Positions 8,874 to 17,690 are shown, counted from the first letter of the stretch. The stretch is DNA of 19,968 nucleotides from an uncultured Alistipes sp. (GCA_947173915.1 CAMWGZ010000006.1:1-19968); one strand, 5' to 3'. Program-made: numbers and translations. The notes: generated by a model not told the origin, from the letters alone.

Positions 8874-9137
8874 TCACTCCCGATCGAGCGCGCGCCGCAG
8901 CACCGCCTCGACCTCCCCGGGGCGGATAGCCCCTTCGTGCGCCTTGCTGTCGCCCACGTAGAAGGTCGGGACATAGTAGTAGTCGTAACGGTCGGCCAGC
9001 TCCGGCTCCGCCAGCTCGTCGATCCGCTCGACCGACAGCCGCGCATAGGGTTCCCGCGCCAGCAGCGCGTCCATCTCCTCCATCGCGCGCAGGCAGTGGG
9101 GACAGCGGGGCTGATAGAAAAACTTGACCGGCTTCAT
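8874..9137 (-). CDS. Small glutaredoxin-like protein with CPHC motif
   Basis: This 87-residue protein (from the ATG at 9137) has a small thioredoxin-fold pattern. A short beta strand VKFFY is followed by QPRCPHC, with the redox pair Cys12 and Cys15, then a helix. [11 protein letters not shown] carries a likely cis-Pro57, and the C-terminal helix is [13 protein letters not shown]. It has no signal peptide, so it should act in the cytoplasm as a disulfide or thiol carrier. Its partner is not evident. It lies 16 bases after pyrF and within the pyrimidine operon, where no pathway enzyme needs it. An upstream TTG would add two residues, but the ATG has GGAGG six bases before it and is preferred. 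The family is fairly sure, the role unknown. Confidence 0.8.
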   Translation of the reverse strand: MKPVKFFYQPRCPHCLRAMEEMDALLAREPYARLSVERIDELAEPELADRYDYYYVPTFYVGDSKAHEGAIRPGEVEAVLRRALDRE

Positions 9138-9143
9138 CCTCAA

Positions 9144-9148
9144 CCTCC
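9144..9148 (-). promoter_or_regulatory. Shine-Dalgarno-like GGAGG before the glutaredoxin-like gene
   Basis: GGAGG is placed 6 bases before the ATG at 9137. Most other starts in this window have A-rich upstream sequence instead. It supports the ATG rather than the TTG at 9143 as the start. Confidence 0.5.
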
Positions 9149-9153
9149 GGCGG

Positions 9154-9867
9154 TTATCCGATGAACTCCGCGACGCAGCGGCGGTAGGCCGCTACCGGAT
9201 CGGCCGCAGCCGTGATGGGACGACCCACCACGATATAGTCCGAACCGATCTCGCGCGCACGGGCAGGGGTGGTCACACGCACCTGGTCGGCCACGTCGCC
9301 GTCGGCGAAACGCACGCCCGGCGTGACGGTCAGGAACTGTCGGCCGCACGCCTCCTTGACCATGCCGGCCTCCAGCGGCGAGCAGACCACGCCGTCCAGC
9401 CCCGCCTCGCAGGTGTTGCGCGCGTACTTGACGATCGTGTCGTTGATCGAGGCACCGATCAGCAGCTCGCGCTGCATGCGCTCCTCGGAAGTGGAGGTCA
9501 GCTGCGTAACAGCGATCAGCAGCGGACGCGTGCCGTCCGGACGGGTCAGCCCCTCGATGGCCGCACGCATCATGTCGATCGTACCGGCGGCATGGACGTT
9601 GCACATATCGACCTCCAGACGCGAAAGCACCGCCATCGCCTTGCGGACCGTGTTGGGAATGTCGTGCAGCTTCAGATCGAGGAAGATCCGGTGGCCCCGG
9701 CGCTTGATCTCCCGCACGATCTCGGGTCCCTCGGCATAGAAAAGCTCCATGCCGATCTTCAGGAAAGGTTTGCGCTCCTCGTCGCGGAACAGGTCCAGAA
9801 AGCGGAAGGTCTCCTCCGCGCTGCTGAAGTCGCAGGCGATGATCACATCGCGGTTATCGTTGTTCAT
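9154..9867 (-). CDS. pyrF: Orotidine 5'-phosphate decarboxylase
   Basis: PyrF removes CO2 from OMP to give UMP, the last step of the pathway. At 237 residues it is the short bacterial form. The catalytic array is complete: Lys37 in FLKIGME and Asp64-X-Lys66-X2-Asp69 in [12 protein letters not shown]. The C-terminal phosphate-binding segment [11 protein letters not shown] holds the expected Arg, and [10 protein letters not shown] precedes it. The start ATG at 9867 follows an A/T-rich 50-base gap after pyrD (GATTTAACGAAAAAAATAG) with no Shine-Dalgarno. Its stop is 16 bases before the glutaredoxin-like gene. Confidence 0.97.
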   Translation of the reverse strand: MNNDNRDVIIACDFSSAEETFRFLDLFRDEERKPFLKIGMELFYAEGPEIVREIKRRGHRIFLDLKLHDIPNTVRKAMAVLSRLEVDMCNVHAAGTIDMMRAAIEGLTRPDGTRPLLIAVTQLTSTSEERMQRELLIGASINDTIVKYARNTCEAGLDGVVCSPLEAGMVKEACGRQFLTVTPGVRFADGDVADQVRVTTPARAREIGSDYIVVGRPITAAADPVAAYRRCVAEFIG

Positions 9868-9917
9868 ATCCGTTCTATTTTTTTCGTTAAATCAACAATT
9901 CATATGAAAATCCCGGC

Positions 9918-10841
9918 CTACTCCACGCAGCCGATGATCTCGGAGAGGCGCTCGATACCGAGCCGCTCCATCTCGCGGGGCAGCTCCTCGACGATCTGCT
10001 TCGAGGCGTAGGGATTGCGCAGGTTGGCGGCCCCCACCTGCACGGCCGTAGCGCCGGCCATCATCATCTCGATCACGTCGCGGGCCGTCTCCACGCCGCC
10101 GCATCCCATGACGGGAATCCGGCACGCCTTGGCCACCTGATAGACCATCCGCACGGCCACCGGGAAGATCGCCGAGCCGGAGAAGCCTCCCATCGTATTG
10201 GCGATGACCGGCCGGCGGCGCTTCAGGTCGATCCGCATGCCCAGCATCGTGTTGATGAGGCAGATGCCGTCGGCACCGGCCTCCTCGCACGCCCGGGCGA
10301 TCGCCACGATGTCGGTCACGTTGGGGCTGAGCTTGATATAGACCGGCTTGGTCGTCACGGCCTTCACGGCGCGCGTCACTTCGGCCGCAGCCTCGGGCGA
10401 AGTGCCGAAGCTCATGCCTCCGTGCCGCACGTTGGGGCAGCTCACATTGACCTCGATGATTCCCACCTGCTCCTCGCGGTCAATCCGCTCGCAGCAGTAG
10501 GCATACTCCTCGATCGAGAAGCCGCTGATGTTGGCGATGACCGGCTTGCGGAAAAAGGTCTTCAGGCGGGGCAGCTCCTCGCCGATGACCGCGTCGATGC
10601 CGGGATTCTGCAGCCCCACCGCATTGATCATTCCCGCCGTACATTCGGCGATGCGGGGTGTCGGGTTGCCGAAGCGGGGTTCGCGCGTGGTTCCCTTGAA
10701 GGAGAACGAGCCCAGGATGTTGATGTCGTAGAAATCCTTGTATTCGTTGCCGTAGCCGAACGTTCCGCTGGCCGGAACGACCGGGTTGTCCAGCTTCAGG
10801 CCGCTAAGGATCACCGAGGTGTCCAACTTTCTATCTTGCAT
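9918..10841 (-). CDS. pyrD: Dihydroorotate dehydrogenase B, catalytic subunit
   Basis: This FMN enzyme oxidises dihydroorotate to orotate. The 307-residue sequence is class 1B: the active-site base is a cysteine, Cys135 in VNVSCPNV, at the same number as in Lactococcus lactis PyrDB. FSFKGTT near residue 49 carries the FMN-contacting lysine, NAVGLQNPG lies at 73-81, and the C-terminal half has VMGCGGVETARD and GATAVQVGAAN for the FMN phosphate. It needs the PyrK subunit, whose gene ends 21 bases upstream, to pass electrons to NAD+. Such an NAD-linked, cytoplasmic enzyme suits an anaerobe. Confidence 0.96.
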   Translation of the reverse strand: MQDRKLDTSVILSGLKLDNPVVPASGTFGYGNEYKDFYDINILGSFSFKGTTREPRFGNPTPRIAECTAGMINAVGLQNPGIDAVIGEELPRLKTFFRKPVIANISGFSIEEYAYCCERIDREEQVGIIEVNVSCPNVRHGGMSFGTSPEAAAEVTRAVKAVTTKPVYIKLSPNVTDIVAIARACEEAGADGICLINTMLGMRIDLKRRRPVIANTMGGFSGSAIFPVAVRMVYQVAKACRIPVMGCGGVETARDVIEMMMAGATAVQVGAANLRNPYASKQIVEELPREMERLGIERLSEIIGCVE

Positions 10842-10862
10842 GTCGCACTGTGCTTTTGAATT

Positions 10863-11606
10863 TTACCAAATGACCTCCTCTTTCTTCAGCACGGGCCCCT
10901 CCTTGCAGATGCGCTTCGAGCCGTTGCGCGTCTGGCACGAGCAGCCCATGCAGCCGCCGAAGCCGCACCCCATGCGCTCCTCGAAACTCAGCTCGCCCGG
11001 CACGTCGCCCGTCGCCTCGCTCAGCGCCCGCAGCATCGGCAGCGGGCCGCAGGCGTAGAAATAGTCGCAGTCGATGCCGCGCTCGGCGAGCACCGTCGTG
11101 ACGAATCCCCGCACCCCGCGCGAGCCGTCCGCCGTCGCCACATGGACCTCGGCCCCGAGCCGCCGGAACTCCTCTTCGTAGAAGATCTCCTCGGCGGTGT
11201 TGAACCCGAGCACCACGCTTACCGCGCATCCCCGGGCGATCAGCGTCCGGGCCAGGTTGTAGAGCGGGGGCACCCCCACTCCGCCGCCCACGAGCAGCGG
11301 ACGCGGCCCGCAGGCCTCCGGATCGAAGCCGTTGCCCAGGCCGGTCAGCAGGTCGAGCTTCGTACCCGCCGCCATGCGGCTCATGCGCTCCGTGCCCTCG
11401 CCCACGACCTTGTAGATAAGCGTCAGCGTCCGCCCGTCGTAGTCGCACACCGAAATCGGACGGCGCAGAAACAGCCCCTCGATCTCGATATTGACGAACT
11501 GCCCGGGACGGGTAAAGTATTGCGTATCGCCTTCGAGCGTCATCCGCCATACGGTCGGCGTGAGCGGCTCGTTGGTCAGTATGGTATATGTTCCTTTCTT
11601 ATACAT
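10863..11606 (-). CDS. pyrK: Dihydroorotate dehydrogenase B, electron transfer subunit
   Basis: PyrK carries FAD and a [2Fe-2S] cluster and links PyrD to NAD+. From the ATG at 11606 the protein has 247 residues. LRRPISVCD (47-55) binds FAD, GGGVGVPPLYNLA (107-119) and FYACGPLPML (183-192) form the NAD-binding domain, and the C-terminal iron-sulfur ligands are Cys214, Cys219, Cys222 and Cys234 in a glycine-rich loop. A GTG ten codons upstream is also in frame. The ATG is preferred because it is preceded by A-rich sequence (AAAAAAGATAGAGACC) and because the family normally begins with a KGTYTI-like strand. Confidence 0.95.
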   Translation of the reverse strand: MYKKGTYTILTNEPLTPTVWRMTLEGDTQYFTRPGQFVNIEIEGLFLRRPISVCDYDGRTLTLIYKVVGEGTERMSRMAAGTKLDLLTGLGNGFDPEACGPRPLLVGGGVGVPPLYNLARTLIARGCAVSVVLGFNTAEEIFYEEEFRRLGAEVHVATADGSRGVRGFVTTVLAERGIDCDYFYACGPLPMLRALSEATGDVPGELSFEERMGCGFGGCMGCSCQTRNGSKRICKEGPVLKKEEVIW

Positions 11607-11622
11607 GGTCTCTATCTTTTTT

Positions 11623-11657
11623 CGGAGCGGCCGCACACCGAAAGCACGGCCGCTCCG
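11623..11657 (-). other. Perfect 11-bp hairpin in the carB-pyrK gap
   Basis: CGGAGCGGCCG (11623-11633) and CGGCCGCTCCG (11647-11657) flank a 13-base loop. On the transcribed strand it is followed by AAAAAA, not T, so it is not an intrinsic terminator in the operon direction. It lies in the only sizeable gap between carB and pyrK and may set mRNA processing or stability, or act on pyrK translation. Confidence 0.5.
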
Positions 11658-11677
11658 TGAAAAGCACTCGCCTCCCG

Positions 11678-14600
11678 CTACTCCGCGTCGATGGTCGAAA
11701 CGCCCAGCGTGATCTCCTCCAGCACGTCGAGCAGCACCTTGACCGTCTCGAGCGCCGTGAAGATCGTCACGTTGTTCTCGACGGCCGTGCGGCGGATCTC
11801 GTAGCCGTCCAGGCGGGTGTTGTGCTGGTTGATGTCGATCGTGTTGATGACGTAGCTTACATGGCCCTGGCGCAGCGAGTCGATGATCTCGCTGCTGCCC
11901 TCGCTCAGCTTGCGGCGCGTGCGGGTGCGGATACCGTGGCGGCGCAGGAACTCGGCCGTGCCCTTCGTCGCCTCGATGTTGAAGCCCAGGTCGTAGAAGC
12001 GGCGCACCAGCGGCAGCGCGGCCTCCTTGTCCTTGTCGGCGATCGTGAGGAAGATGGTGCCGTAGTTCGAGACGGTCATGCCCGACGATTGCAGCGCCTT
12101 GTAGAGGGCGCGCGTGAGCTTGTTGTCGTAGCCGATCGCCTCGCCCGTCGATTTCATCTCGGGCGAGAGGTAGGACTCCATGCCCCGGATCTTGGCGAAC
12201 GAGAAGGCCGGAGCCTTGACGAACCAGCGGGTGCGCTCGCGGCCATAGACCTCCGTGATGCCCTGCTCGCGCAGCGAACGGCCTAGAATCACGCGCGTGG
12301 CGATGTCGGCCATCGGCACACCCGTCGCCTTCGAGAGGAAGGGTACCGTGCGCGACGAACGGGGATTGACCTCGATGACGTAAACGTCGTCCTCACCGTC
12401 GAGAATGAACTGAATGTTGTAGAGACCGACGATGCCGATCCGCCGGCCGAGCTTGACCGTATAGTCGATGATCTTACGCTTGGCCTGCTCGCCCACGCTG
12501 AAGGTGGGATAGACGCTGATCGAGTCGCCCGAATGGATACCCGTCTTCTCGACGTGCTCCATGATGCCGGGTATGAAGACCTGTTCGCCGTCGCAGATGG
12601 CATCCACCTCCAGCTCGCGGCCCATGATGTAGCGATCGACCAGCACGGGGCTGTCCTCATTGACCTCGACGGCCGTCTGGAGGTAGTGGCGCAGCCGCTC
12701 CTCGTTGGAGACGATCTGCATCGCACGGCCGCCCAGCACGAAGCTCGGGCGCACCAGCACCGGATAGCCGATCCGCTCGGCGGCGCGCACGCCCGCCTCG
12801 ATGTCGGTCACGGCCTCCGCCTCGGGCTGGGGAATGCCCAGCTCCTCCATGATCTTCTCGAAACGCCCCCGGTCCTCGGCGTTGCAGATCGCCTCGACAC
12901 CGGTGCCGATGATGGGCACGCCCAGCTCGTGCAGCGGCTCGGCCAGGTTGATGGCCGTCTGGCCGCCGAGCGAGACGACGATGCCCTTGGGCTGCTCGTG
13001 GACGATGACGTTCATCACGTCCTCGACGGTCAGCGGCTCGAAATAGAGCTTGTCGCTGGTGGTGTAGTCGGTCGAGACGGTCTCGGGGTTGTTGTTGATG
13101 ATGATCGCCTCGTAGCCCGCCTCGCGGATCGACCAGATGGCGTGCACGGTCGAATAGTCGAACTCGACACCCTGGCCGATGCGGATCGGACCCGAGCCGA
13201 GCACCACGATCTTCTCCCGATCGCTTACCTTCGACTCGTTCTCCTGTTCGTAGGTCGAGTAGAAATAAGGCACGTAGGAGGAGAATTCACTCGCGCAGGT
13301 GTCGATCATCTTATAGACGGGCATGATGCCCAGTTCGCGGCGCAGGAGGAACATATCCTTCTGGCTCATGCCCCACAGCTGGCCGATGAACTTGTCGCTG
13401 AATCCCATGCGCTTGGCATCGCGCAGCGTCTCCGGATCACGCGGGCGGGCCGCCACGACCTTTTCGAACTCGACGATGTTCCGGAACTTCTCGAGGAAGA
13501 ACATGTCGATCTTGGTGCTGTTGTAGATCAGCGACAGATCGACCCCCTTGCGGATCAGCTGCGCGATGGCGTAGAGGCGGTCGTCCGTGCCCTCCTTGAT
13601 GTAGGAGAGCATCTCGTCGATGGTCCACTCGTCGAATTTCTTGTGATAGATATGGCACACGCCCGTCTCGAGCGAGCGCACGGCCTTCAGGAGGCTCTCC
13701 TCCATCGTGCGGCCCACCGACATGACCTCGCCCGTGGCCTTCATCTGGGTGCCGAGCTTGTTCGAGGCATCGCTGAACTTGTCGAACGGGAAGCGGGCGA
13801 TCTTGGTAACCACGTAGTCCAGCGCCGGCTCGAAGCTGGCAGGGGTGTTGGCGATGCGGATCTCGTCGAGCGTCAGTCCGACGGCGATCTTGGCGCTCAC
13901 GCGGGCGATCGGATAGCCGCTGGCCTTCGAGGCCAACGCCGACGAGCGCGACACGCGGGGATTGACCTCGATCAGGTAGTATTTGAACGAGAGGGGGTCG
14001 AGCGCGAACTGCACGTTGCAGCCGCCCTCGATCTTCAGGGCGCGGATCAGCTTCAGGGCGCTGTCGCGCAGCAGCTGATACTCCTTGTTGGTCAGCGTCT
14101 GGCTCGGAGCCACCACGATCGAGTCGCCCGTGTGGACACCGACCGGGTCGATGTTCTCCATGTTGCAGATGGCGATGGCCGTATCGTTGCTGTCGCGGAT
14201 CACTTCGTACTCGATCTCCTTGTAGCCCTTGATGCTCTTCTCGATGAGCACCTGGTGCACCGGCGAGAGGAAGAGCGCGCCGCGCATCATCTCGCGCAGC
14301 TGCGTCTCGTTGTCGGCGAAGCCGCCGCCCGTACCGCCCAGCGTGAAGGCCGGGCGCAGCACCACGGGATAGCCGATCTGCGCGGCGGCAGCCACACCCT
14401 CCTCGATCGAGTTGGCGATGACCGACGGAAGCACCGGCTCGCCGAGCGACTCGCACAGCTCCTTGAACAGCTCGCGGTCCTCGGCCTGCTCGATGCTCTC
14501 GAACGAGGTGCCCAGAATCTCCACCTGACACTCCTGCAGCACGCCCTTCTTGGCCAGCTGCACCGCCAGGTTCAGACCCGTCTGGCCGCCCAGACCCGGC

Positions 14601-14860
14601 ACGATGGCATCGGGACGCTCGTAGCGGACGATCTTGGCCACGTATTCGAGCGTGAGAGGCTCCATATAGACCTTGTCGGCGATCTGCGTATCGGTCTGGA
14701 TCGTCGCCGGGTTGGAATTGACCAGCACCACTTCGTATCCCTCTTCCTTGAGGGCGAGGCAGGCCTGCGTGCCCGCATAGTCGAACTCGGCGGCCTGTCC
14801 GATCACGATCGGGCCGGAGCCGATGACCATCACTTTCTTTATGTCGGTTCTCTTAGGCAT
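11678..14860 (-). CDS. carB: Carbamoyl phosphate synthase, large subunit
   Basis: CarB makes carbamoyl phosphate from bicarbonate, two ATP and ammonia delivered from CarA. The 1060 residues show the expected internal duplication. The first synthetase half opens with [21 protein letters not shown] (10-30), and the second with [19 protein letters not shown] from about 551. The ATP-grasp metal loops [10 protein letters not shown] (297-306) and [10 protein letters not shown] are both present. The last 130 or so residues form the MGS-like allosteric domain, with [14 protein letters not shown], where UMP and ornithine act in E. coli. The start ATG at 14860 overlaps the end of carA by 8 bases, so translation of the two subunits is coupled. 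It is the only carbamoyl phosphate synthase in view and presumably serves arginine as well. Confidence 0.97.
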   Translation of the reverse strand: MPKRTDIKKVMVIGSGPIVIGQAAEFDYAGTQACLALKEEGYEVVLVNSNPATIQTDTQIADKVYMEPLTLEYVAKIVRYERPDAIVPGLGGQTGLNLAVQLAKKGVLQECQVEILGTSFESIEQAEDRELFKELCESLGEPVLPSVIANSIEEGVAAAAQIGYPVVLRPAFTLGGTGGGFADNETQLREMMRGALFLSPVHQVLIEKSIKGYKEIEYEVIRDSNDTAIAICNMENIDPVGVHTGDSIVVAPSQTLTNKEYQLLRDSALKLIRALKIEGGCNVQFALDPLSFKYYLIEVNPRVSRSSALASKASGYPIARVSAKIAVGLTLDEIRIANTPASFEPALDYVVTKIARFPFDKFSDASNKLGTQMKATGEVMSVGRTMEESLLKAVRSLETGVCHIYHKKFDEWTIDEMLSYIKEGTDDRLYAIAQLIRKGVDLSLIYNSTKIDMFFLEKFRNIVEFEKVVAARPRDPETLRDAKRMGFSDKFIGQLWGMSQKDMFLLRRELGIMPVYKMIDTCASEFSSYVPYFYSTYEQENESKVSDREKIVVLGSGPIRIGQGVEFDYSTVHAIWSIREAGYEAIIINNNPETVSTDYTTSDKLYFEPLTVEDVMNVIVHEQPKGIVVSLGGQTAINLAEPLHELGVPIIGTGVEAICNAEDRGRFEKIMEELGIPQPEAEAVTDIEAGVRAAERIGYPVLVRPSFVLGGRAMQIVSNEERLRHYLQTAVEVNEDSPVLVDRYIMGRELEVDAICDGEQVFIPGIMEHVEKTGIHSGDSISVYPTFSVGEQAKRKIIDYTVKLGRRIGIVGLYNIQFILDGEDDVYVIEVNPRSSRTVPFLSKATGVPMADIATRVILGRSLREQGITEVYGRERTRWFVKAPAFSFAKIRGMESYLSPEMKSTGEAIGYDNKLTRALYKALQSSGMTVSNYGTIFLTIADKDKEAALPLVRRFYDLGFNIEATKGTAEFLRRHGIRTRTRRKLSEGSSEIIDSLRQGHVSYVINTIDINQHNTRLDGYEIRRTAVENNVTIFTALETVKVLLDVLEEITLGVSTIDAE

Positions 14861-15944
14861 TTTTACTCTCCTCCATCATTTTAATGAACTTATCGAACAG
14901 ATAGGCGCTGTCCTGCGGACCGGGCGCGCTTTCGGGATGATACTGGACGCTGAAGATCCGGTCCTCGCGGCACTCCACGCCCTCGGCCGTATTGTCGAGC
15001 AGATTGAGGTGGGTCAGCTCCAGGCGGGTATCCTTCAGCGAGTCGATATCGACCGCGAAGCTGTGGTTCTGGCTCGTGATCTCGATCTTGCCCGTCTCGA
15101 GCCGCTTGACCGGATGGTTGCCGCCCCGGTGGCCGAACTTCATCTTGAAGGTGCGCGCCCCGTAGGCCAGCGAGATGATCTGGTGGCCCAGGCAGATGCC
15201 GAAGATCGGCAGACGGCCCCGAAGCTCACGTACCAGCCGGATGACCGACTCCGCGTCGGTCGGATCGCCCGGACCGTTCGAGAGGAACAGACCGTCGGGC
15301 CGGAAGGCCAGCACCTCGTCGGCCGTGATGTCGCAGGGCACCACCGTGACGTTGCAGCCCCGCTCGTTGAGCTTGCGGATGATGTTGTACTTGATGCCGC
15401 AATCGACCGCCACCACGTCGAACCGGTGGTTGGCCGTGCGGGAGAACCAGCGCTTGCGGCAGCTCACGCGCTCGACCATGTCGTGACGCAGGGGCGAAGC
15501 CGCGATACGGCGCAGCGCCTCCTCGACCGGCGTATCGGCATCGGTCAGGATGATCCGCTGGCTGCCCTCGTCGCGGATGATGCGCGTGAGCATGCGGGTA
15601 TCGACCCCCCAGATGCAGGGAATGCCGTACTCCTCGCACACCTCGCCGAGGGTCTTGGTGTAACGGAAGTTGCTCGGGATGTCGTTGTACTCGCGCACGA
15701 TCATGCCGCCGATAGTCGGGTAACGGGTCTCGTAGTCCTCGTCCGTGATGCCGTAGTTGCCGATGAGCGGATAGGTCATCACGACCATCTGGTCGGTATA
15801 GGAGGGATCGGAAAGAATCTCCTGATAACCGACCATCGAGGTGTTGAAGACGATCTCGCACACCGACTCCTTGTCCGCGCCGAATCCGTAGCCGTAAAAC
15901 TCACGGCCCGATTCCAGCACGATTTTTTTGGTAAATGGTTTCAT
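14853..15944 (-). CDS. carA: Carbamoyl phosphate synthase, small (glutaminase) subunit
   Basis: CarA hydrolyses glutamine and channels ammonia to CarB. The 363 residues comprise the CarA-specific N-terminal domain ([33 protein letters not shown]) and a C-terminal class I glutaminase. The triad is Cys251 in FGICLGHQ with His336 and Glu338 in [14 protein letters not shown] and QNHSFAVD are also diagnostic. The start at 15944 follows the pyrC stop by 6 bases, with an A/T-rich stretch before it, and the end overlaps carB by 8 bases. Confidence 0.97.
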   Translation of the reverse strand: MKPFTKKIVLESGREFYGYGFGADKESVCEIVFNTSMVGYQEILSDPSYTDQMVVMTYPLIGNYGITDEDYETRYPTIGGMIVREYNDIPSNFRYTKTLGEVCEEYGIPCIWGVDTRMLTRIIRDEGSQRIILTDADTPVEEALRRIAASPLRHDMVERVSCRKRWFSRTANHRFDVVAVDCGIKYNIIRKLNERGCNVTVVPCDITADEVLAFRPDGLFLSNGPGDPTDAESVIRLVRELRGRLPIFGICLGHQIISLAYGARTFKMKFGHRGGNHPVKRLETGKIEITSQNHSFAVDIDSLKDTRLELTHLNLLDNTAEGVECREDRIFSVQYHPESAPGPQDSAYLFDKFIKMMEESKNA

Positions 15945-15950
15945 ATCTCG

Positions 15951-17243
15951 TTATTTCGTTATTTGTCCTTTCAAACTTTCCGCCGCATAGGCCGTGCGCC
16001 CGCCGACGACCGTCCAGAGCGTGCGCCCCGCCACGCGCCATCCGGCGAAGGGGGTGGCGCGACCCATCGAGAGGAAATCGCCGGGATCGATCGCATACTC
16101 GGCATTCAGGTCGAACACCGTCAGGTCGGCCGGCTCGCCCGGCCGCAGCCCCCCGCCCAGCGAAAAGAGGCGGCGGGGTCCCTCCGACATGCGTTCGACG
16201 AGCTGCGCGAGGGTCAGCACGCCCCGTTTTACCAGGTAGGTGTAGAGCAGCGGGAAGGCGCACTCCAGTCCGACGATCCCCATCGCGCTGTCGCGGAGGC
16301 CGCGCGACTTCTGCTCGGCCGTATGGGGCGCATGGTCGGTGGCGATCGCCTCGATCGTCCCGTCGGCAACAGCCGCCAGCAGCGCCTCGCGGTCCTCGCG
16401 GCCGCGCAGCGGCGGGTTCATCTTGAAGCGCCCCTCCTCCTGCAGGTCCTCGTCGCAGAGGAGCAGGTAGTGGGGAGCCGTCTCGCCGCTCACGGGAAGC
16501 CCCGCCGCCTTCGCGCGACGGATCAGTTCGACGCTCTCGCGGGTCGAGACGTGGCAGACATGGTAGCGGCACCCGGCCTCGGCCGCCAGGCGGATGTCGC
16601 GCTCGACCTGCCGCCACTCGCTCTCCGAGCAGATGCCCTTGTGTCCGTGCTCGCGACAGTAAACGCCGTCGTGGATGTATCCGCCGCGCAGCAGCTCATC
16701 GACCTCGCAGTGGGCCACGATCGGACGGCCCGTGCGGGCGGCCCGGCGCATCGCCTCGGCCATGAGCGGCTCCTCCTGCACGCCCCGTCCGTCGTCCGAA
16801 AAGCCGACGACCTCGGGCGCGAGGGCCTCGAAATCGACCAGTTCGCCACGGCCCTTCTGTCCGCGCGTGATGCAGCCGTAGGGCAGCACCCGCACCGCGG
16901 CATCGCGGCGGATAGCCTCCAGCTCCACGGCCAGGTGCTCCGGCGAATCGGGCGCAGGGTCGAGGTTGGGCATGGCGCAGACGGTCGTATAGCCGCCGTG
17001 TGCGGCGGCGGCCGTTCCGCTCGCAATGGTCTCCTTGGCCGTGAAGCCGGGTTCGCGCAGGTGGACATGCACGTCCACCAGGCCGGGCACCACGCAGCAT
17101 CCCGTCAGATCGACGACCAGGTCATCGGGCCCGGCTACGATCCCGTCGCCGAGGGCGACGATACGCTCCTGCTCGAAGGCCAGATCGCCCTGCACGAAAG
17201 CACCGTCGCGGTAGATTGTCGCTCCTTTGAGTATCGTTTTCAT
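15951..17243 (-). CDS. pyrC: Dihydroorotase, class I
   Basis: This zinc enzyme cyclises carbamoyl aspartate to dihydroorotate. The 430-residue protein belongs to the longer amidohydrolase type seen in Bacillus rather than the short E. coli PyrC. All metal ligands are visible at the positions known for the Bacillus enzyme: His59 and His61 in [10 protein letters not shown], Asp151 in FSDDG, His178 in VAHCE, His231 in VCHVST and Asp303 in TDHAPHT. ETAPHYL and FKMNPPLR, which line the substrate site, follow. The start ATG at 17243 ([11 protein letters not shown]) is chosen over a non-ATG start 15 codons upstream, which would lie too near the leader terminator. It is the first structural gene of the operon. 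Confidence 0.96.
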   Translation of the reverse strand: MKTILKGATIYRDGAFVQGDLAFEQERIVALGDGIVAGPDDLVVDLTGCCVVPGLVDVHVHLREPGFTAKETIASGTAAAAHGGYTTVCAMPNLDPAPDSPEHLAVELEAIRRDAAVRVLPYGCITRGQKGRGELVDFEALAPEVVGFSDDGRGVQEEPLMAEAMRRAARTGRPIVAHCEVDELLRGGYIHDGVYCREHGHKGICSESEWRQVERDIRLAAEAGCRYHVCHVSTRESVELIRRAKAAGLPVSGETAPHYLLLCDEDLQEEGRFKMNPPLRGREDREALLAAVADGTIEAIATDHAPHTAEQKSRGLRDSAMGIVGLECAFPLLYTYLVKRGVLTLAQLVERMSEGPRRLFSLGGGLRPGEPADLTVFDLNAEYAIDPGDFLSMGRATPFAGWRVAGRTLWTVVGGRTAYAAESLKGQITK

Positions 17244-17286
17244 CTCGTTCGCAATTTCGTTCGCCCGACAGCGGGCATACGCGTAC

Positions 17287-17314
17287 AAAAAAGAGGGCAG
17301 CCGAACAGCTACCC
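17287..17314 (-). terminator. Intrinsic terminator in the pyr operon leader (attenuator)
   Basis: On the minus strand GGGTAGC (17314-17308) pairs with GCTGCCC (17301-17295) around a 6-base loop, with one G-U pair, followed by TCTTTTTTG. It lies 43 bases before the pyrC ATG and about 140 bases after the predicted transcription start. A terminator between promoter and first gene is an attenuator by position. The stop codon of the leader ORF lies inside its 5' arm. Confidence 0.8.
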
Positions 17315-17428
17315 TAAATTGGAAAATCCATCAAAAAAACCGGAGGCGTATTCCGACGAACCGTTTCGGAAATCGCTGTTACGCTGGCGCATGGATCTCT
17401 GCGATATGTGCGGTTTGCTGCGTAACAT
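17309..17428 (-). CDS. Putative pyr operon leader peptide (39 residues)
   Basis: The first ATG (17428) after the predicted transcription start opens a 39-codon ORF beginning [10 protein letters not shown] and ending [11 protein letters not shown]. It is preceded by GGAAAAACGATATTCGA, an A-rich context like other starts here. Near the end it reads through GGT TTT TTT GAT GGA TTT TCC AAT TTA, and its TAG stop (17311-17309) falls within the 5' arm of the terminator. This matches the layout of the E. coli pyrBI leader (a 44-residue peptide translated across a U-rich pause region into the attenuator). The peptide itself probably has no function. Translation is inferred, not shown. Confidence 0.55.
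   Translation of the reverse strand: MLRSKPHISQRSMRQRNSDFRNGSSEYASGFFDGFSNLG
17333..17371 (-). promoter_or_regulatory. Putative RNA polymerase pause site: hairpin plus U7
   Basis: TTCCGA (17371-17366) pairs with TCGGAA (17356-17351) around a 9-base loop. Eleven bases later come seven T (17339-17333), followed by a further TTTT at 17326-17323. A hairpin plus U-run before the attenuator is where UTP shortage would slow RNA polymerase in a pyrBI-type mechanism. Confidence 0.4.
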
Positions 17429-17461
17429 TCGAATATCGTTTTTCCGGTTAGATTTCGGAGG

Positions 17462-17493
17462 CAAAGATAAGCAAAATTTGCGACCCGGACAAA
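17462..17493 (-). promoter_or_regulatory. Predicted pyr operon promoter
   Basis: The minus strand shows TTTG (17493-17490), exactly 20 bases, then TATCTTTG (17469-17462). This is a full match to the Bacteroidetes TTTG-N20-TAnnTTTG consensus. Transcription would start near 17455-17458, leaving about 210 bases of leader before pyrC. The spacer contains the palindrome GCAAAATTTGC (17471-17481). Confidence 0.8.
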
Positions 17494-17557
17494 TCAATCC
17501 CGTGAAAATATTCGCGGCCGGAAACTCCCGCTTTTCGGGGAAACACTCCGGCGAATC

Positions 17558-17575
17558 ATCCCCCGATCGGGGGAT
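17558..17575. promoter_or_regulatory. 18-bp perfect palindrome, possible operator
   Basis: ATCCCCCGATCGGGGGAT is its own reverse complement. It lies between the two divergent promoters, about 70 bases upstream of the predicted zupT start and 100 bases upstream of the pyr start. No T-run follows on either side, so it is not a terminator. A dimeric regulator site is the natural reading, but the protein is unknown. Confidence 0.4.
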
Positions 17576-17624
17576 TTCGCCCCACCTCCGCGCCGCGGAC
17601 CGCAAGCCCGGCCTAAAAACGCAC

Positions 17625-17632
17625 TATATTTG
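17625..17632 (+). promoter_or_regulatory. Probable -7 element of the zupT promoter
   Basis: TATATTTG is a perfect TAnnTTTG box about 59 bases before the zupT ATG. No TTTG-like -33 element is found 19-21 bases upstream, so the promoter may be weak or need an activator. Confidence 0.5.
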
Positions 17633-17690
17633 CTCGCAATGTGGAAAAACGGGGCCGCAGACCGCCGCCCGCAGAAAAAACGACCGCCTC

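Larger units (their letters stand above)
17244..17690. other. Divergent intergenic region between pyrC and zupT
   Basis: This 447-base region carries the pyrimidine promoter and its leader with peptide, U-run and terminator on the minus strand (17493-17287). It also has an 18-bp palindrome (17558-17575) and a probable -7 element for the transporter on the plus strand (17625-17632). I see no further gene. Each element has its own entry. Confidence 0.7.

Noticed and set aside
8744..9046. 101-codon N-terminal extension of pyrE
   Set aside because: No similarity, overlaps the glutaredoxin-like gene; PyrE of 210 residues from the ATG at 8743 is standard.
12533..14884. 783-codon plus-strand open frame over carB
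   Set aside because: Same antisense artefact; the opposite strand is a perfect carB with all motifs.
17309..17605. 98-codon form of the pyr leader ORF
   Set aside because: It would start upstream of the promoter at 17462-17493; only the portion from the ATG at 17428 can be transcribed from that promoter.
14823..17690. Upstream extension of the zupT frame by more than 900 codons
   Set aside because: It runs antisense through carA and pyrC with no family similarity; ZupT begins at the ATG at 17691 with the expected length.
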